Shown in pieces: positions 29,054 through 38,979 of a DNA stretch of 64,000 nucleotides. Every line of letters starts with the position of its first letter. Position 1 is the stretch's first letter. The DNA is taken from positions 47,893 to 111,892 of the forward strand of contig NZ_JACNEP010000012.1 of assembly GCF_014270035.1 (NCBI RefSeq), in the 5' to 3' direction. Position numbers and translations under genes: made by a program. A model generated the notes under the pieces. It was given only the letters and a program-made list of their open reading frames with translations, ran no database searches and was not told where the DNA came from. The DNA comes from Neptunicella marina (GTDB lineage Bacteria > Pseudomonadota > Gammaproteobacteria > Enterobacterales > Alteromonadaceae).

Positions 29054-30364
29054 ATGTTTCAGTATTATTTGAAGCTGGCGCTGCTCAGCATAAAACGCAA
29101 TCCCATATTGAGTGGACTAATGGTGACCGCTATTGCACTGGGCATCGGTGCCTGTATGACCACCATTACCGTCAATTATCTAATGTCCGCTGATCCTATT
29201 CCGCAAAAAAGTGACAAGTTATTTTATGTTCAACTGGACAGCTGGGATCCAAACGACCCCTTTGATGAGCCAAATGAACCACCCGACCAGCTCACCTGGA
29301 CGGATGCAACAAACTTATTAAAAGCAAAGAAAGCAACACGTCAGGTGATGATGGCCCAAAGTGTGGGAGCCGTAGAACCGGAACAACAGGATGCAAAGCC
29401 CTATATGGCCAGCATTCGCTTAACCAGCAAGGATTTCTTTGGCGCGTTTGATACCCCCTTTTTATACGGCGGAGGCTGGTCCGACGAAGCCGATGTTAAT
29501 CGTGAATTTGTCACCGTTATCAGCCGGGAAACCAATGATAAATTATTTGGTGGGCAAAACTCTGTAGGAAAGACTATTCGTGTTCTGGGTAATAACTTCA
29601 AGGTCGTCGGAGTGTTAGACAACTGGGTACCGGTACCGCGTTTTTATGACTTAACCACAGATCAGTTCGCAGAGCCTGAAGAAATGTTTATGCCTATCAT
29701 GCTTAAAGAAGAGCTGGAACTACCCTCTAGTGGTAATACGAATTGTTGGAAACGTCCGGATGATGGCTTCAAAGGTTTCTTAAATTCGGAATGTGTTAAT
29801 TTTCAGATGTGGGTTGAACTGGAAAGCGAGCAGCAAAAACAAGCCTATAAAGACTATATCGATAATTATGTTAAGGAGCAAAAAACACTGGGTCGGTTTG
29901 CCCGCCCATTAAATAATCGCTTGTCTGACGTAAATGAGTGGATGGAAAATCAGGAAGTGGTGGCTGACGATGCGCAAATCATGTTGTGGTTAAGCTTTAT
30001 GTTCTTGCTGGTTTGTTTGCTCAACACTATCGGCTTGTTGCTGGCTAAATTTACCGGTAAGACTGGCGAGATCAGCCTGCGTCGCGCTGTAGGTGCATCC
30101 AGAAAAGACATTTTTGTACAACATTTAATTGAAACCGCCTGTATTGGTCTGGCTGGAGGCATTGCAGGGCTGGGACTGGCAATGCTTGGATTGCAGGGCA
30201 TTAAAGTACTGTATGGCAGTTTTGCCGACCGGGTCAGTTCTCTGGATTTTAATTTGGTTATTATCGCGTTAATACTGGCATTGTTATCCAGTATTGCTGC
30301 CGGCCTGTACCCTACATGGCGAGCCTGTGCTATCGCACCTGCGCGCGCATTAAAAGACCAATAA
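29054..30364 (+). CDS. ABC permease, FtsX/MacB_PCD type (first)
   Basis: This 436-residue permease has one N-terminal membrane helix (MVTAIALGIGACMTTITVNYLM), a large periplasmic domain (about 60-300) and three C-terminal helices with the FtsX motif GEISLRRAVGASRKDIFVQHLIE and the ending ARALKDQ. It has the MacB core domain but lacks a fused ATPase. The following permease starts 11 bases downstream. The two are related but distinct, implying a heterodimer. Confidence 0.92.
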   Translation: MFQYYLKLALLSIKRNPILSGLMVTAIALGIGACMTTITVNYLMSADPIPQKSDKLFYVQLDSWDPNDPFDEPNEPPDQLTWTDATNLLKAKKATRQVMMAQSVGAVEPEQQDAKPYMASIRLTSKDFFGAFDTPFLYGGGWSDEADVNREFVTVISRETNDKLFGGQNSVGKTIRVLGNNFKVVGVLDNWVPVPRFYDLTTDQFAEPEEMFMPIMLKEELELPSSGNTNCWKRPDDGFKGFLNSECVNFQMWVELESEQQKQAYKDYIDNYVKEQKTLGRFARPLNNRLSDVNEWMENQEVVADDAQIMLWLSFMFLLVCLLNTIGLLLAKFTGKTGEISLRRAVGASRKDIFVQHLIETACIGLAGGIAGLGLAMLGLQGIKVLYGSFADRVSSLDFNLVIIALILALLSSIAAGLYPTWRACAIAPARALKDQ

Positions 30365-30375
30365 GGAGAGCAGTT

Positions 30376-31593
30376 ATGTTCGAAACAGGACCGATTTTAC
30401 GCGCGCTGATGCGCAATAAAGTGGGTGCGATTCTAATCGCACTGCAAATAGCAGTCACCATGACCATTATTGTAAATTCCATTTTTATTATTATGGAGCG
30501 TAAGGAGCTGATGGCACGTGAAAGTGGTATGGATGAAGCCAACAGTTTTTATATTCGCAGTTCCGGGTTTGCTAAGGATTTTAATAATCAGGTCACTGTG
30601 CAGGAAGACCTGGCCATGATACGCGGCCTTCCGGGGGTGGTTGATGCGATCCAGGTTAATGCCATTCCAATCAGTGGTGGTGGCTGGTCTATGGGATTGC
30701 AAACCAAACCCGGTGACGATCAGGATGGTGTTGGCGTCGCCGTTTACATGGTAGATGAGCATGGCACTAATACCTTTGATGTGGATGTTATTGCCGGCCA
30801 GGACTTTAATGCGTCAGATATCATCTGGCGCGATGGGGATAGAAATGACTGGCCTGATCAGATCCTTATTACCAAAGCGATGGCTGAAGACCTCTACCCC
30901 GATGAAGATTATCGTAATGCGGTAGGAAAAACGGTTTATATTAATCGTAACGAGCCCATCATTATTAAAGGGATCATTGATAAACTGCAAGCGCCCTGGA
31001 TCGGCTGGAACGGGCTGGAGCGAGTGATGTTAGTACCGCAATTAATGGACTTTAGCGCGTATCGTTACTTGGTACGCACTGAGCCAGGACAGCGCGATAT
31101 TATTATGCCCAAAGTGGAAGAAATGCTTGCCAGTAGCAATAAAGGCCGGATCGTTCGTGAACTACGCAGTATGCAAGAAACCCGTGACCGTAGTTATCGT
31201 CGCCATAGTGCCATGATCAATATCCTAACCACGGTAATGGTGATTCTGACAATAGTGACTGCACTTGGCATCGTTGGACTGGCGAGCTTTAGTGTTAACC
31301 GTCGCAAAAAACAAATTGGTACCCGCCGGGCGTTAGGTGCAACCCAGGGCGCTATTTTGCGTTATTTTATGCTGGAAAACTTTATGATTAGTACGGTTGG
31401 TGTGATGGTGGGCGCGGCGCTAACCGTGGGTTTAAATATGTGGTTAATGCAGGCATTTGAATTAAGCCGTATTGACTGGTATCTAATCCCGGTTGGCATG
31501 GTGGTACTGTGGTTAGTGGGACAAATTGCTGTTTTGGGGCCTGCCAAACGTGCAGCGGCTATTCCTCCGGCAATCGCTACCCGTAATGTATAA
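30376..31593 (+). CDS. ABC permease, FtsX/MacB_PCD type (second)
   Basis: This 405-residue permease has the same layout as its neighbour: an N-terminal helix (AILIALQIAVTMTIIVNSIFI), a periplasmic domain and three C-terminal helices with KKQIGTRRALGATQGAILRYFMLEN. The frame runs back to 30316, inside the previous gene, but ATG at 30376 has AAGGAG at 30363-30368 and is clearly the start. It ends the four-gene exporter operon and is followed by a strong terminator. Confidence 0.92.
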   Translation: MFETGPILRALMRNKVGAILIALQIAVTMTIIVNSIFIIMERKELMARESGMDEANSFYIRSSGFAKDFNNQVTVQEDLAMIRGLPGVVDAIQVNAIPISGGGWSMGLQTKPGDDQDGVGVAVYMVDEHGTNTFDVDVIAGQDFNASDIIWRDGDRNDWPDQILITKAMAEDLYPDEDYRNAVGKTVYINRNEPIIIKGIIDKLQAPWIGWNGLERVMLVPQLMDFSAYRYLVRTEPGQRDIIMPKVEEMLASSNKGRIVRELRSMQETRDRSYRRHSAMINILTTVMVILTIVTALGIVGLASFSVNRRKKQIGTRRALGATQGAILRYFMLENFMISTVGVMVGAALTVGLNMWLMQAFELSRIDWYLIPVGMVVLWLVGQIAVLGPAKRAAAIPPAIATRNV

Positions 31594-31608
31594 CTAAGTG
31601 ATATATCT

Positions 31609-31632
31609 CAGGGCTGCATCGCAGCCCTTTTC
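31609..31632 (+). terminator. Intrinsic terminator of ABC exporter operon
   Basis: The stem AGGGCTGC/GCAGCCCT with an ATC loop is followed by TTTTC. It lies between the convergent permease (stop 31593) and the small secreted protein gene (stop 31636), so it can end both. Confidence 0.9.
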
Positions 31633-31635
31633 TGC

Positions 31636-32073
31636 TTATTGCTGTAATAACGCACCAATCTTTTGCTGATTAGCATATTTTATGTAATTGGTCAGGGCCG
31701 CACTAACAGACTGATTTGTCATTAATTCCTGCATCGCAACTTTACCAACAACTTCAAATGAGTTTTTTAAGGCTTGAGGATCCTGCTTGTTAGCACTCAT
31801 GAGTTCCTTCGGACAATCATCGGTGAGAAGCCTTGTGATTAATGTACCAATATTTTTATCCATTGATTCTTTCGCTTCGTCAGTTAATGTCGTGTACCCG
31901 GTGATTTCTGGATGAGCTGCCATTGCCATGAATACCCAAACCGCTAAATTTTTTCTCTCCTTGCCATTTAAGTGATCAACCAGACAAGTAGTTAAGTCTG
32001 TTGTATTGGCTGATACTGTGAAGGAAGAACACAACAGTCCCAAAGAACATAAAATTTTTGATAATTTTTTCAT
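31636..32073 (-). CDS. Small secreted protein of unknown function
   Basis: A 145-residue protein with a clear signal peptide (MKKLSKILCSLGLLCSSFTVSA). The mature part is helical with two Cys (in TTCLVDHLNGKERK and TDDCPKELMSANK), which may form a disulphide in the periplasm. I do not recognise the family. A good ribosome-binding sequence (AGGAG) precedes ATG at 32073. It diverges from the pectinesterase gene, and the two share the 196-base upstream region with the 20-bp palindrome. Confidence 0.75.
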   Translation of the reverse strand: MKKLSKILCSLGLLCSSFTVSANTTDLTTCLVDHLNGKERKNLAVWVFMAMAAHPEITGYTTLTDEAKESMDKNIGTLITRLLTDDCPKELMSANKQDPQALKNSFEVVGKVAMQELMTNQSVSAALTNYIKYANQQKIGALLQQ

Positions 32074-32178
32074 TTAATCTCCTGATAATCAGACATTGTT
32101 TGACGTTTGTCCTGAAGCCATCATACAAAACTATTCAAATAACAATCACCAGAAAAACATGTGACTTAAATTTTGTTT

Positions 32179-32198
32179 CTTATTTGAATTCAAATAAG
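32179..32198. promoter_or_regulatory. 20-bp perfect palindrome, candidate operator
   Basis: CTTATTTGAATTCAAATAAG is perfectly self-complementary. Half-site copies ATTCAAAT (32133-32140) and ATTTGAAT (32251-32258) lie about 50 bases on either side, so a regulator could bind cooperatively across the whole divergent region. It is 71 bases upstream of the pectinesterase start and about 105 from the secreted protein gene. The regulator is unknown. Confidence 0.6.
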
Positions 32199-32269
32199 TT
32201 TAGTTTTTAACAAAACCTGAATATTTGATTATGCTGCTTTGCAAAACAGAATTTGAATAGTCTAACAGC

Positions 32270-33259
32270 ATGAAAACACCCCTATATTTACGACTAACGT
32301 TTGCCACCGTCTTTGCATTTTCAATTCAGGCACAAGCCAGTGTGAAATACCAGTTGCTGGTGGCTCAGGATGGCAGTGCAGATTACACCAGCATTCAGGA
32401 TGCCATAAATGATACAAAGTCTTTCCCCGATAAACAGATTCAAATCCGCATAAAAAATGGCATCTATCACGAAAAAGTAAATTTATATGCGTGGAATCCC
32501 AGAGTAGCCTTAATTGGTGAAAGTAAAGATAAAACGATTATTGAATTTGCCGATCACTTCAAACACATTAACAAAGGGCGTAACAGTACTTTTTTAACCG
32601 CTACACTTGAGGTAAATGCTGACGACACCCTGATTAAAAATCTGACCATCAAAAATAATGCAGGCCCGGTAGGTCAGGCTATAGCGCTAGCGGTAAATGC
32701 CAATCGTGTTGTTGTAGATAATGTGGCGATTATTGGTAATCAGGACAGTTTGTATGTGAGTGGTGAAGGTAATCTGCAACTTTTTAAAAACTGCTACGTG
32801 GAAGGTACGACTGATTTTATTTTTGGCAATGCCAGCGCAGTATTCGATCACTGCCATATTCATGCGAAATCCTCCTCTTATATTACTGCTGCCTCCACAG
32901 ATGACAATGCACCATTTGGTTTGGTGTTTCTTCACAACAAAGTGACTCTGGGAAATGGCATTGACCAGGTTTATTTAGGTCGCCCTTGGCGGCCTTACGC
33001 CCAGACAGTATGGATAGACAGTCAATTGCCAGCAGGTATTCACCCTGAGGGCTGGCATGACTGGTCAAAACCTCAGGTGCATCACACGAGTTTTTATGCT
33101 GAGTTTAATAACGTTGGCGCTGGCGCCAATACCGATAAACGAGTGAGTTGGAGCCATCAGTTAACCGGGAAACAGGCAAAAAAATACCAGTTAGATAACC
33201 TGCTTAATCAAGCCGGATACACAAACTGGTATTTACGTGACGCGACGTTTTTAAAGTAA
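32270..33259 (+). CDS. Pectin methylesterase (CE8)
   Basis: This 329-residue secreted enzyme begins with a signal peptide (LRLTFATVFAFSIQAQA). The right-handed beta-helix has the CE8 residues in place: Gln136 in GQAIAL, Asp159 in GNQDSLY, Asp182 in GTTDFIFG, and Arg238 and Trp240 in LGRPWRPYAQT. It removes methyl groups from homogalacturonan so that pectate lyases and polygalacturonases can act. It is the only pectin gene in the window and is apparently monocistronic. Upstream lies the 20-bp palindrome. Confidence 0.92.
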   Translation: MKTPLYLRLTFATVFAFSIQAQASVKYQLLVAQDGSADYTSIQDAINDTKSFPDKQIQIRIKNGIYHEKVNLYAWNPRVALIGESKDKTIIEFADHFKHINKGRNSTFLTATLEVNADDTLIKNLTIKNNAGPVGQAIALAVNANRVVVDNVAIIGNQDSLYVSGEGNLQLFKNCYVEGTTDFIFGNASAVFDHCHIHAKSSSYITAASTDDNAPFGLVFLHNKVTLGNGIDQVYLGRPWRPYAQTVWIDSQLPAGIHPEGWHDWSKPQVHHTSFYAEFNNVGAGANTDKRVSWSHQLTGKQAKKYQLDNLLNQAGYTNWYLRDATFLK

Positions 33260-33283
33260 AAAGGACTGAGATCAGTCCTTTTT
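33258..33283. terminator. Shared bidirectional terminator
   Basis: The stem AAAAAGGACTGA/TCAGTCCTTTTT lies between the convergent pectinesterase and proB genes, and the proB stop falls inside it. The A-run and T-run on the two sides allow termination in both directions. Confidence 0.85.
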
Positions 33284-34408
33284 GTCAACGCTCACTTTCT
33301 TTGCTTCTGCCGGCGTTTTGTCCAGCATCGCAATATCCTGATCCGAAATAATAGGCCCTGGTTGCATATTGATATCTTCAATTTGCTGTTCTGACAAATA
33401 AGTCAACATACAACTACTGTAATTTGATGTTGCCTTGGCCAGACGACGTCCATCATTGCTTCTCACCAAAATAGTATCACCTATCGAAAAGTCCCCTTTT
33501 ACCTCAACAATTTCTTCCGAGGTTAATTGTTCGGAATTTTGGTTAAGCGGCTCGGAAAAATCTTTATCGACAATCACCTCACCCTGTTCCTTGGTGGTGT
33601 GCGTCATCCAGTGCAAACGTTCATGCAAAGGACTTTTATAAGGGGTGAACTGAGTACCCGGGTTAATGCCATTTAACAGGTCATTAAAAGCCGCTTCCTC
33701 AAAACCATTAATGATGAAGGTGGAAATACCATGTGATGTCGCTTTTTCCGCTGCTTCAATTTTGGTTTTCATTCCCCCGGTGCCAACGGCGCTATCTGCC
33801 CCACCTGCCATTGAATAGATACTTTCATTGATTTCGTGCACTTCCGGGATCAACTCTGCATCGTCAAATTTATTGGGGTTTTTGTTGTACAACCCTTTTA
33901 CATCAGAACAGATAATAAGAGTATCAGCATCAGCCGCCGCTGCGACCATCGCCGCCAGATTATCATTATCCCCCACTTTTAAATCATCAGTGGTAACGGT
34001 GTCATTTTCGTTGATTATCGGCAATAAACCACCTTGCAATAACGAAAATACGGTTTCACGAATACTGACATAGCGTTCGCGATCGGCTAAATCGCCGTGG
34101 GTTAATAATATTTGTGCACAAGGGAAATCAAAAAAACGATCCCAGGTAGCCATCATACTGGTTTGCCCTGCAGCAGCCATTGCCTTTTTAAGCGCGATGG
34201 TTTCCTCCTCAATGTTGGAGAACAGGTGTCTTCCGGCTGCCACTGAGCCGGAAGATACCAATATGACCTCGATTCCATGCATACGGCAACGTAATATAAA
34301 TTGAGCGATGCTGAGCAGATACTGGGAACTACAGCCCTGATTATCTGGCGCTATTAGTGCACTGCCTACTTTAATAACGACGCGTTGCCACTGGAATTTA
34401 TTCATCAT
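33272..34408 (-). CDS. proB: Glutamate 5-kinase ProB
   Basis: A 378-residue enzyme of the amino-acid kinase fold. It phosphorylates glutamate in the first step of proline synthesis. Motifs include VVIKVGSALIAP, LVSSGSVAAG, PIINENDTVTTDDLKVGDNDNLAA and GTGGMKTKIEAAEKAT. A C-terminal PUA domain follows (about 270-365, with FSIGDTILVRSNDGRRLAKATSNYSS). Length matches the PUA-containing form. proA is not adjacent. Instead the gene sits 17 bases after putP on the same strand, so proline synthesis and uptake appear to be co-transcribed. Confidence 0.95.
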   Translation of the reverse strand: MMNKFQWQRVVIKVGSALIAPDNQGCSSQYLLSIAQFILRCRMHGIEVILVSSGSVAAGRHLFSNIEEETIALKKAMAAAGQTSMMATWDRFFDFPCAQILLTHGDLADRERYVSIRETVFSLLQGGLLPIINENDTVTTDDLKVGDNDNLAAMVAAAADADTLIICSDVKGLYNKNPNKFDDAELIPEVHEINESIYSMAGGADSAVGTGGMKTKIEAAEKATSHGISTFIINGFEEAAFNDLLNGINPGTQFTPYKSPLHERLHWMTHTTKEQGEVIVDKDFSEPLNQNSEQLTSEEIVEVKGDFSIGDTILVRSNDGRRLAKATSNYSSCMLTYLSEQQIEDINMQPGPIISDQDIAMLDKTPAEAKKVSVDKKD

Positions 34409-34424
34409 AATCCTTCTTGGTTAA

Positions 34425-35921
34425 TTAACTATATTGCTCAAGTTGCTGTTGAGCAGCGAGAAATTGCTTTTGCACCGCTTCTTTTGGAGAGCCATCAAAA
34501 TGACTGACCAACATAATGCTGAGTGAACTGACGATAAAGCCAGGGACAATTTCATAAATAACGGAACTCAGGCTCGCCCCATCAGCCAGCACAGGGGCAT
34601 AAATCCAAAACAGTACAGTAGCAGCACCGGTTACAATACCCGCTACCGCACCGCGGTGTGTCATACCTTTCCAGAACAAACTAAATAATACCAATGGGCC
34701 AAACGCCGCTCCAAAGCCAGCCCATGCATTACTGACTAAATCAAGAATAGTACTGGAACGGTCCAGCGCCAGTAAACTGGCAACAATTGCGACCACTACA
34801 ACGCCAATACGACCAATTTTAACAATCTGCCCTTCACTGACATTTTTATTTAAAAAGGCGCGGTATACATCTTCGGTAAGTGAACTTGATGACACCAAAA
34901 GCTGAGACGAAATAGTACTCATAATGGCCGCTAAAATGGCTGCCAGTAGAAATCCGCTGATAATCGGATGGAATAATATCTCTGAGAACAAAATGAAAAT
35001 GGTTTCAGGATCGTCAATGGTTTGTGGAAATTTATTAATATAAGCCACACCAACTAATCCTGTCATAACAGCACCGATAAGCGTGACAGTCATCCAGCTC
35101 ATGCCTATGCGACGCGCAGTTTTAATATCAGGTACTGAACGTATCGCCATAAAACGAACAATAATATGAGGCTGACCAAAATAACCTAATCCCCACGCCA
35201 GACTGGAAATAATCGCCAGCAAACCAACATCGTTAAACATGGAGGAAAAAGGTTTAATGGTTTGTTCTGCACTACTCATTAGGTCACTGGCATTATCAAA
35301 CTGGGTATAGGCCACAAACGGCACCAAAACCAGCGCAACAAACATAATGCAACCTTGCACAAAGTCAGTCATGCTCACGGCCAAAAAGCCGCCCAGTAAG
35401 GTGTATGCCACAACCACTGATACGGTGATAAACAATCCCAGTTCGTAGCTTAATCCAAATGCAGATTCAAATAACTTACCGCCTGAAGTAATTCCGGCAG
35501 AGGTATAGAGTGTAAAGAAAATAATAATAACTGTGGCTGATATCACCCGAATCGGACCATTTTGCAAACCAAAACGTTTGGCGAAATAGTCGGGTAACGT
35601 TAAAGCGTCATCCGCCACTTCAGTAAAAACTCTTAATCGAGGTGCCACAAGCAGATAATTTGCCAGCGCGCCTATTAATAGCCCTAATGCAATCCACAGG
35701 GTTTCAAATCCCATAACAAACATTGCACCCGGCAACCCCATTAACATCCAGCCGCTCATATCCGAAGCGCCTGCTGATAATGCAGTGACCTGAGGACTAA
35801 CTTGTCGGCCCCCTAAAATATAACCCGAAATATCACTGGTTGAATTTCGATAGGCAAAAAGCCCAATCATTAACATAGCGATGAAATAAATCGCCAACGA
35901 TATATAAGTACTGTAATGCAT
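34425..35921 (-). CDS. putP: Sodium/proline symporter PutP
   Basis: A 498-residue SSS-family transporter with thirteen predicted membrane helices and the PutP-type motifs GGRQVSPQVTALSAGASDMSGW near the N-terminus and GLGYFGQPHIIVRFMAI in the middle. It imports proline with Na+. Just downstream of it is proB, and upstream, across a 500-base region, is a divergent MarR regulator resembling those that control osmolyte genes. This suggests use of proline as a compatible solute, not only as a nutrient. Confidence 0.93.
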   Translation of the reverse strand: MHYSTYISLAIYFIAMLMIGLFAYRNSTSDISGYILGGRQVSPQVTALSAGASDMSGWMLMGLPGAMFVMGFETLWIALGLLIGALANYLLVAPRLRVFTEVADDALTLPDYFAKRFGLQNGPIRVISATVIIIFFTLYTSAGITSGGKLFESAFGLSYELGLFITVSVVVAYTLLGGFLAVSMTDFVQGCIMFVALVLVPFVAYTQFDNASDLMSSAEQTIKPFSSMFNDVGLLAIISSLAWGLGYFGQPHIIVRFMAIRSVPDIKTARRIGMSWMTVTLIGAVMTGLVGVAYINKFPQTIDDPETIFILFSEILFHPIISGFLLAAILAAIMSTISSQLLVSSSSLTEDVYRAFLNKNVSEGQIVKIGRIGVVVVAIVASLLALDRSSTILDLVSNAWAGFGAAFGPLVLFSLFWKGMTHRGAVAGIVTGAATVLFWIYAPVLADGASLSSVIYEIVPGFIVSSLSIMLVSHFDGSPKEAVQKQFLAAQQQLEQYS

Positions 35922-36418
35922 ATTTTTATTGCCCTACTTGGCTCTTGTTATGATTAATTGATGCAGAGTGGTTTTTGTTTTTTTGAATAGACGTAATTGT
36001 TAACACGTTTACCAATCTTAGGTGTAACCCCGAACCGACAACTCTGGCAAGCTGAAAATTCGTTTCAGGTAAATCAAACATCTACATCCTCTCGTTAAAA
36101 GTACGTTTTTTTTGAATAAAACCAGCTGAATTAATCAGCGATTAAAATAGTACTCTAATCATTAGTTCTCTAACTATTATCCGGATTATCCTGCAAAATT
36201 CAAGGCCGATGCCGGTTTTAGGCCTGTTGAAAGTACCGTTTTAGCCATGCCCGTTCTTTTAAAGTAAAACAAAATCGTTAGATTTACTCATCAACACAGC
36301 TAGTTGATACATAAGGATTAATGACTAGTTTAAGCGATAAAAGCAGGATAAAATTCAATGCAAATTAATTTAAATATTTGATAGAGTTCTATCGATTTAT
36401 TCATTGTCGAGATATAAC
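35922..36418. other. Long divergent regulatory region
   Basis: Nearly 500 AT-rich bases between putP and the MarR gene contain no open frame of note. An inverted repeat GCTGA-ATTAA-TCAGC lies at about 36122-36136, and GATAG-AGTT-CTATC lies at 36380-36393, just upstream of the MarR start. Either could be a binding site of the MarR dimer. Promoters for both genes must be here. Confidence 0.5.
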
Positions 36419-36895
36419 ATGCAAAAATATGATGAATTGCTCGTTTCACTAAGGCGCGTAATACGCGCGATAGATCTCTACTCCAAAAAACTCAGCAAGG
36501 AATCAGGCTTAACCACACCTCAACTTATCGTGTTACAGGAAATTTCTGTTAATAGCGGCATTATGGTTCGTCAGATTGCCGAAAATATTAATTTAAGTTC
36601 GGCAACCGTTACCAATATTCTTGATCGTCTGGAAAGCAGGCAGTTGATTTTACGTGAACGTTCGACAACAGATAAACGTAAAGTAGGTATTTGGTTAACG
36701 GAGTTGGGAACCGAAGCGATTAAACAGGCACCCCGCCCGTTGCAGGATCACTTCATTAAACGGTTTGAAGCTCTCGACGAATGGGAACAGACACAATTAG
36801 TTGCAACCATGCAGCGTATTGCCGCAATGATGGACGCAACTGATATTGATGCTGCACCATTATTGGAAGTGGGTTTAATCAATAGCAGTAAGTAA
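36419..36895 (+). CDS. MarR-family regulator, CosR/EctR-like
   Basis: This 158-residue winged-helix regulator has a dimerisation helix (MQKYDELLVSLRRVIRAIDLYSKKL), a recognition region (TTPQLIVLQEI, RQIAENINLSSATVTNILDRLESRQL) and the wing (RERSTTDKRKVGIWLTELG). The N-terminal SLRRVIRAIDL-like stretch resembles MarR regulators of compatible-solute genes (CosR, EctR), which fits the neighbouring putP-proB. The assignment to that subgroup is inference. The start is ATG at 36419. An in-frame TTG at 36404 lacks a better ribosome-binding site. Confidence 0.85.
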   Translation: MQKYDELLVSLRRVIRAIDLYSKKLSKESGLTTPQLIVLQEISVNSGIMVRQIAENINLSSATVTNILDRLESRQLILRERSTTDKRKVGIWLTELGTEAIKQAPRPLQDHFIKRFEALDEWEQTQLVATMQRIAAMMDATDIDAAPLLEVGLINSSK

Positions 36896-37090
36896 ATTTC
36901 TTTAAATCTTAATTATTTATTCAAATAATCGAAAACAAACCGATAAATAATAAAGTGTCTGGCTCATATTTCCATGTTGGGCTAGGCTTTTTATTGGGTG
37001 TGCTTTACGCCAGGATGCGCTAAGCCTAAACGGACAGGTTGGTATATCACTCAGGCTTAAAACTGTTCGCAATCTGTTGGAGTATCGATT

Positions 37091-38974
37091 TTGATTAACC
37101 TGAATACGATCAAACATAAACTCATTCTTATTTCAGCACTGGTTATTGTTGGCATGGGTGGGTTAATACTATTGCAAAACAACCTCAATTCTACCCTGTT
37201 AGACTTAAATCGTACCGATATGAAAGTCGCTGACATTAAAAGCGCAATGTTAAATTTACGACGCGATGAAAAAGATTTTTTAATGCGGCTTGACCTAAAG
37301 TATGCCGATGAATTTTCAAATGAATATGCTTCTTTAAGTCGCCATCTTTCCGAGTTACAGCTACTCCTTAGCAAGCATGATCTTCCAGATAATAAAGCCA
37401 ATCAGTTAAGTTCAATACTTAAAGATTATTCTGAGCAATTTAAAGTCATCGTTAAGCAGCAACAAGTAATTGGACTGGACCATGAAAGTGGTTTGTATGG
37501 CGATTTACGAAATGCTGTGCATGATGTTGAGGCTCGGGTTAATAACGCCAGTAACGTACAACTGTTAGCAGATATGTTGATGCTACGACGCCATGAAAAA
37601 GACTTTATGCTGCGGGTTAATCAAAAATATATCGATAAATTTAGCAGTGCATTTACCAGCTTCATGCAACATTTAGATAGCTCCAATTTGTCAGCATCAG
37701 AAAAGTCTGCTGTCAGGCAGTCAATGCTTGAATACAAGCAAAAATTTTCCAGTTTTACTGATGGTAAACAACAACTGGGTTTTACCAGCGCTGATGGCAT
37801 GATGGGAAACATGCGCGCAACAGTCAGACAAACAGAGGATTTATTACATGAACTGGCATCTGAGATCGAAGAATCAATCATTAGCAGCAGACAACTGTCA
37901 GATGTGATCACTCAAATCACAGCAATCGTTATTGCGGCGGTACTGGTCGCGATAGTGGTATTACTGTCACTGAGTATTTCACGGCCTATCGCCTATTTAG
38001 ACGAATTAATGTCAAAAATCAGTGACAATAAAGATTTAACCTTAAGGTATGACTACGACGGCGCTGAGGAAATTAACCATGTTGGTCATTCGCTGAATCT
38101 TATGTTGACCAGTTTTGAACAGTCAATGAACGAGGTATTGCAATCAACCTTAATGCTCAGTGCCTCAGCAGAGGAGCTAAGCCATATAACTCAGAACACC
38201 AGTAACGGTGTAAAGCGACAACAAACTGAAACAGAATCAGTAGCAACAGCCATGAATCAGATGACCTCGACCGTACAGGAAGTTGCGAGATCAGCTAATG
38301 ATGCGGCTGAATCGTCAACTCTGGCTGACAGTGAATCGGTTAAAGGTCGTCAACTGGTGGATGAAACCATTAAGCGTATTCGTGTACTGGCAGATCAGGT
38401 AGTGAATACAGCACAGGAAATGGATCAGTTACGGCAGGAAACGGACAATATTAATACCGTATTACAGGTAATTGGTGGGATAGCAGAGCAAACAAACTTA
38501 CTTGCGTTAAATGCTGCTATTGAGGCAGCCCGCGCCGGTGAGCAAGGTCGTGGTTTCGCGGTTGTTGCAGATGAAGTACGCACACTCGCCTCCCGAAGTC
38601 AGGATTCAACCCAGGAAATTCGGGAAATTATTGAGCGTTTACAGGCAAAATCACACTCTGCTGTTAACGTAATGAATCAGGGAAAAGAACAGGCTCAGCG
38701 CTGCGTGGAACAAGCTGATGTTGCGGGGACGGCTCTGGAAGAAATCACCAAAGCGGTATCAGCCATCAGTGAAAGAAATTATCAGATTGCCAGTGCCGCT
38801 AAGGAACAAAATCAGGTTGCAGAAGAAATTAACAAAAGTGTGACCAACATAAATGATATCGCCCAGGAATCGACCATTTCTGCAAGACAAACCCTTGAAA
38901 CCAGTGAGTCTCTGGCCAAATTGTCGACTGAGCTTGAAACAATTGTAAGTCAGTTCAAGGTTTCTAAAGCCTGA
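37091..38974 (+). CDS. Chemoreceptor with helical bimodular sensor
   Basis: A 627-residue methyl-accepting chemotaxis protein. The first membrane helix (about 10-30) is followed by a roughly 240-residue helical periplasmic sensor with two LRR-EKDF motifs (56-66 and 165-175). This duplicate is typical of the helical bimodular (HBM) domain, which in characterised receptors binds organic acids. After the second helix (about 270-295) come a HAMP domain and the signalling tip [20 protein letters not shown]. The start codon is TTG with GGAG eight bases upstream. It is monocistronic with a terminator downstream. The ligand is unknown. Confidence 0.93.
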   Translation: MINLNTIKHKLILISALVIVGMGGLILLQNNLNSTLLDLNRTDMKVADIKSAMLNLRRDEKDFLMRLDLKYADEFSNEYASLSRHLSELQLLLSKHDLPDNKANQLSSILKDYSEQFKVIVKQQQVIGLDHESGLYGDLRNAVHDVEARVNNASNVQLLADMLMLRRHEKDFMLRVNQKYIDKFSSAFTSFMQHLDSSNLSASEKSAVRQSMLEYKQKFSSFTDGKQQLGFTSADGMMGNMRATVRQTEDLLHELASEIEESIISSRQLSDVITQITAIVIAAVLVAIVVLLSLSISRPIAYLDELMSKISDNKDLTLRYDYDGAEEINHVGHSLNLMLTSFEQSMNEVLQSTLMLSASAEELSHITQNTSNGVKRQQTETESVATAMNQMTSTVQEVARSANDAAESSTLADSESVKGRQLVDETIKRIRVLADQVVNTAQEMDQLRQETDNINTVLQVIGGIAEQTNLLALNAAIEAARAGEQGRGFAVVADEVRTLASRSQDSTQEIREIIERLQAKSHSAVNVMNQGKEQAQRCVEQADVAGTALEEITKAVSAISERNYQIASAAKEQNQVAEEINKSVTNINDIAQESTISARQTLETSESLAKLSTELETIVSQFKVSKA

Positions 38975-38979
38975 TTAAA

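Noticed and set aside
36896..37090. Imperfect inverted repeats before the chemoreceptor
   Set aside because: The arms TAGGCTT/AAGCCTA are far apart and short, and could be chance. They are not strong enough to call.
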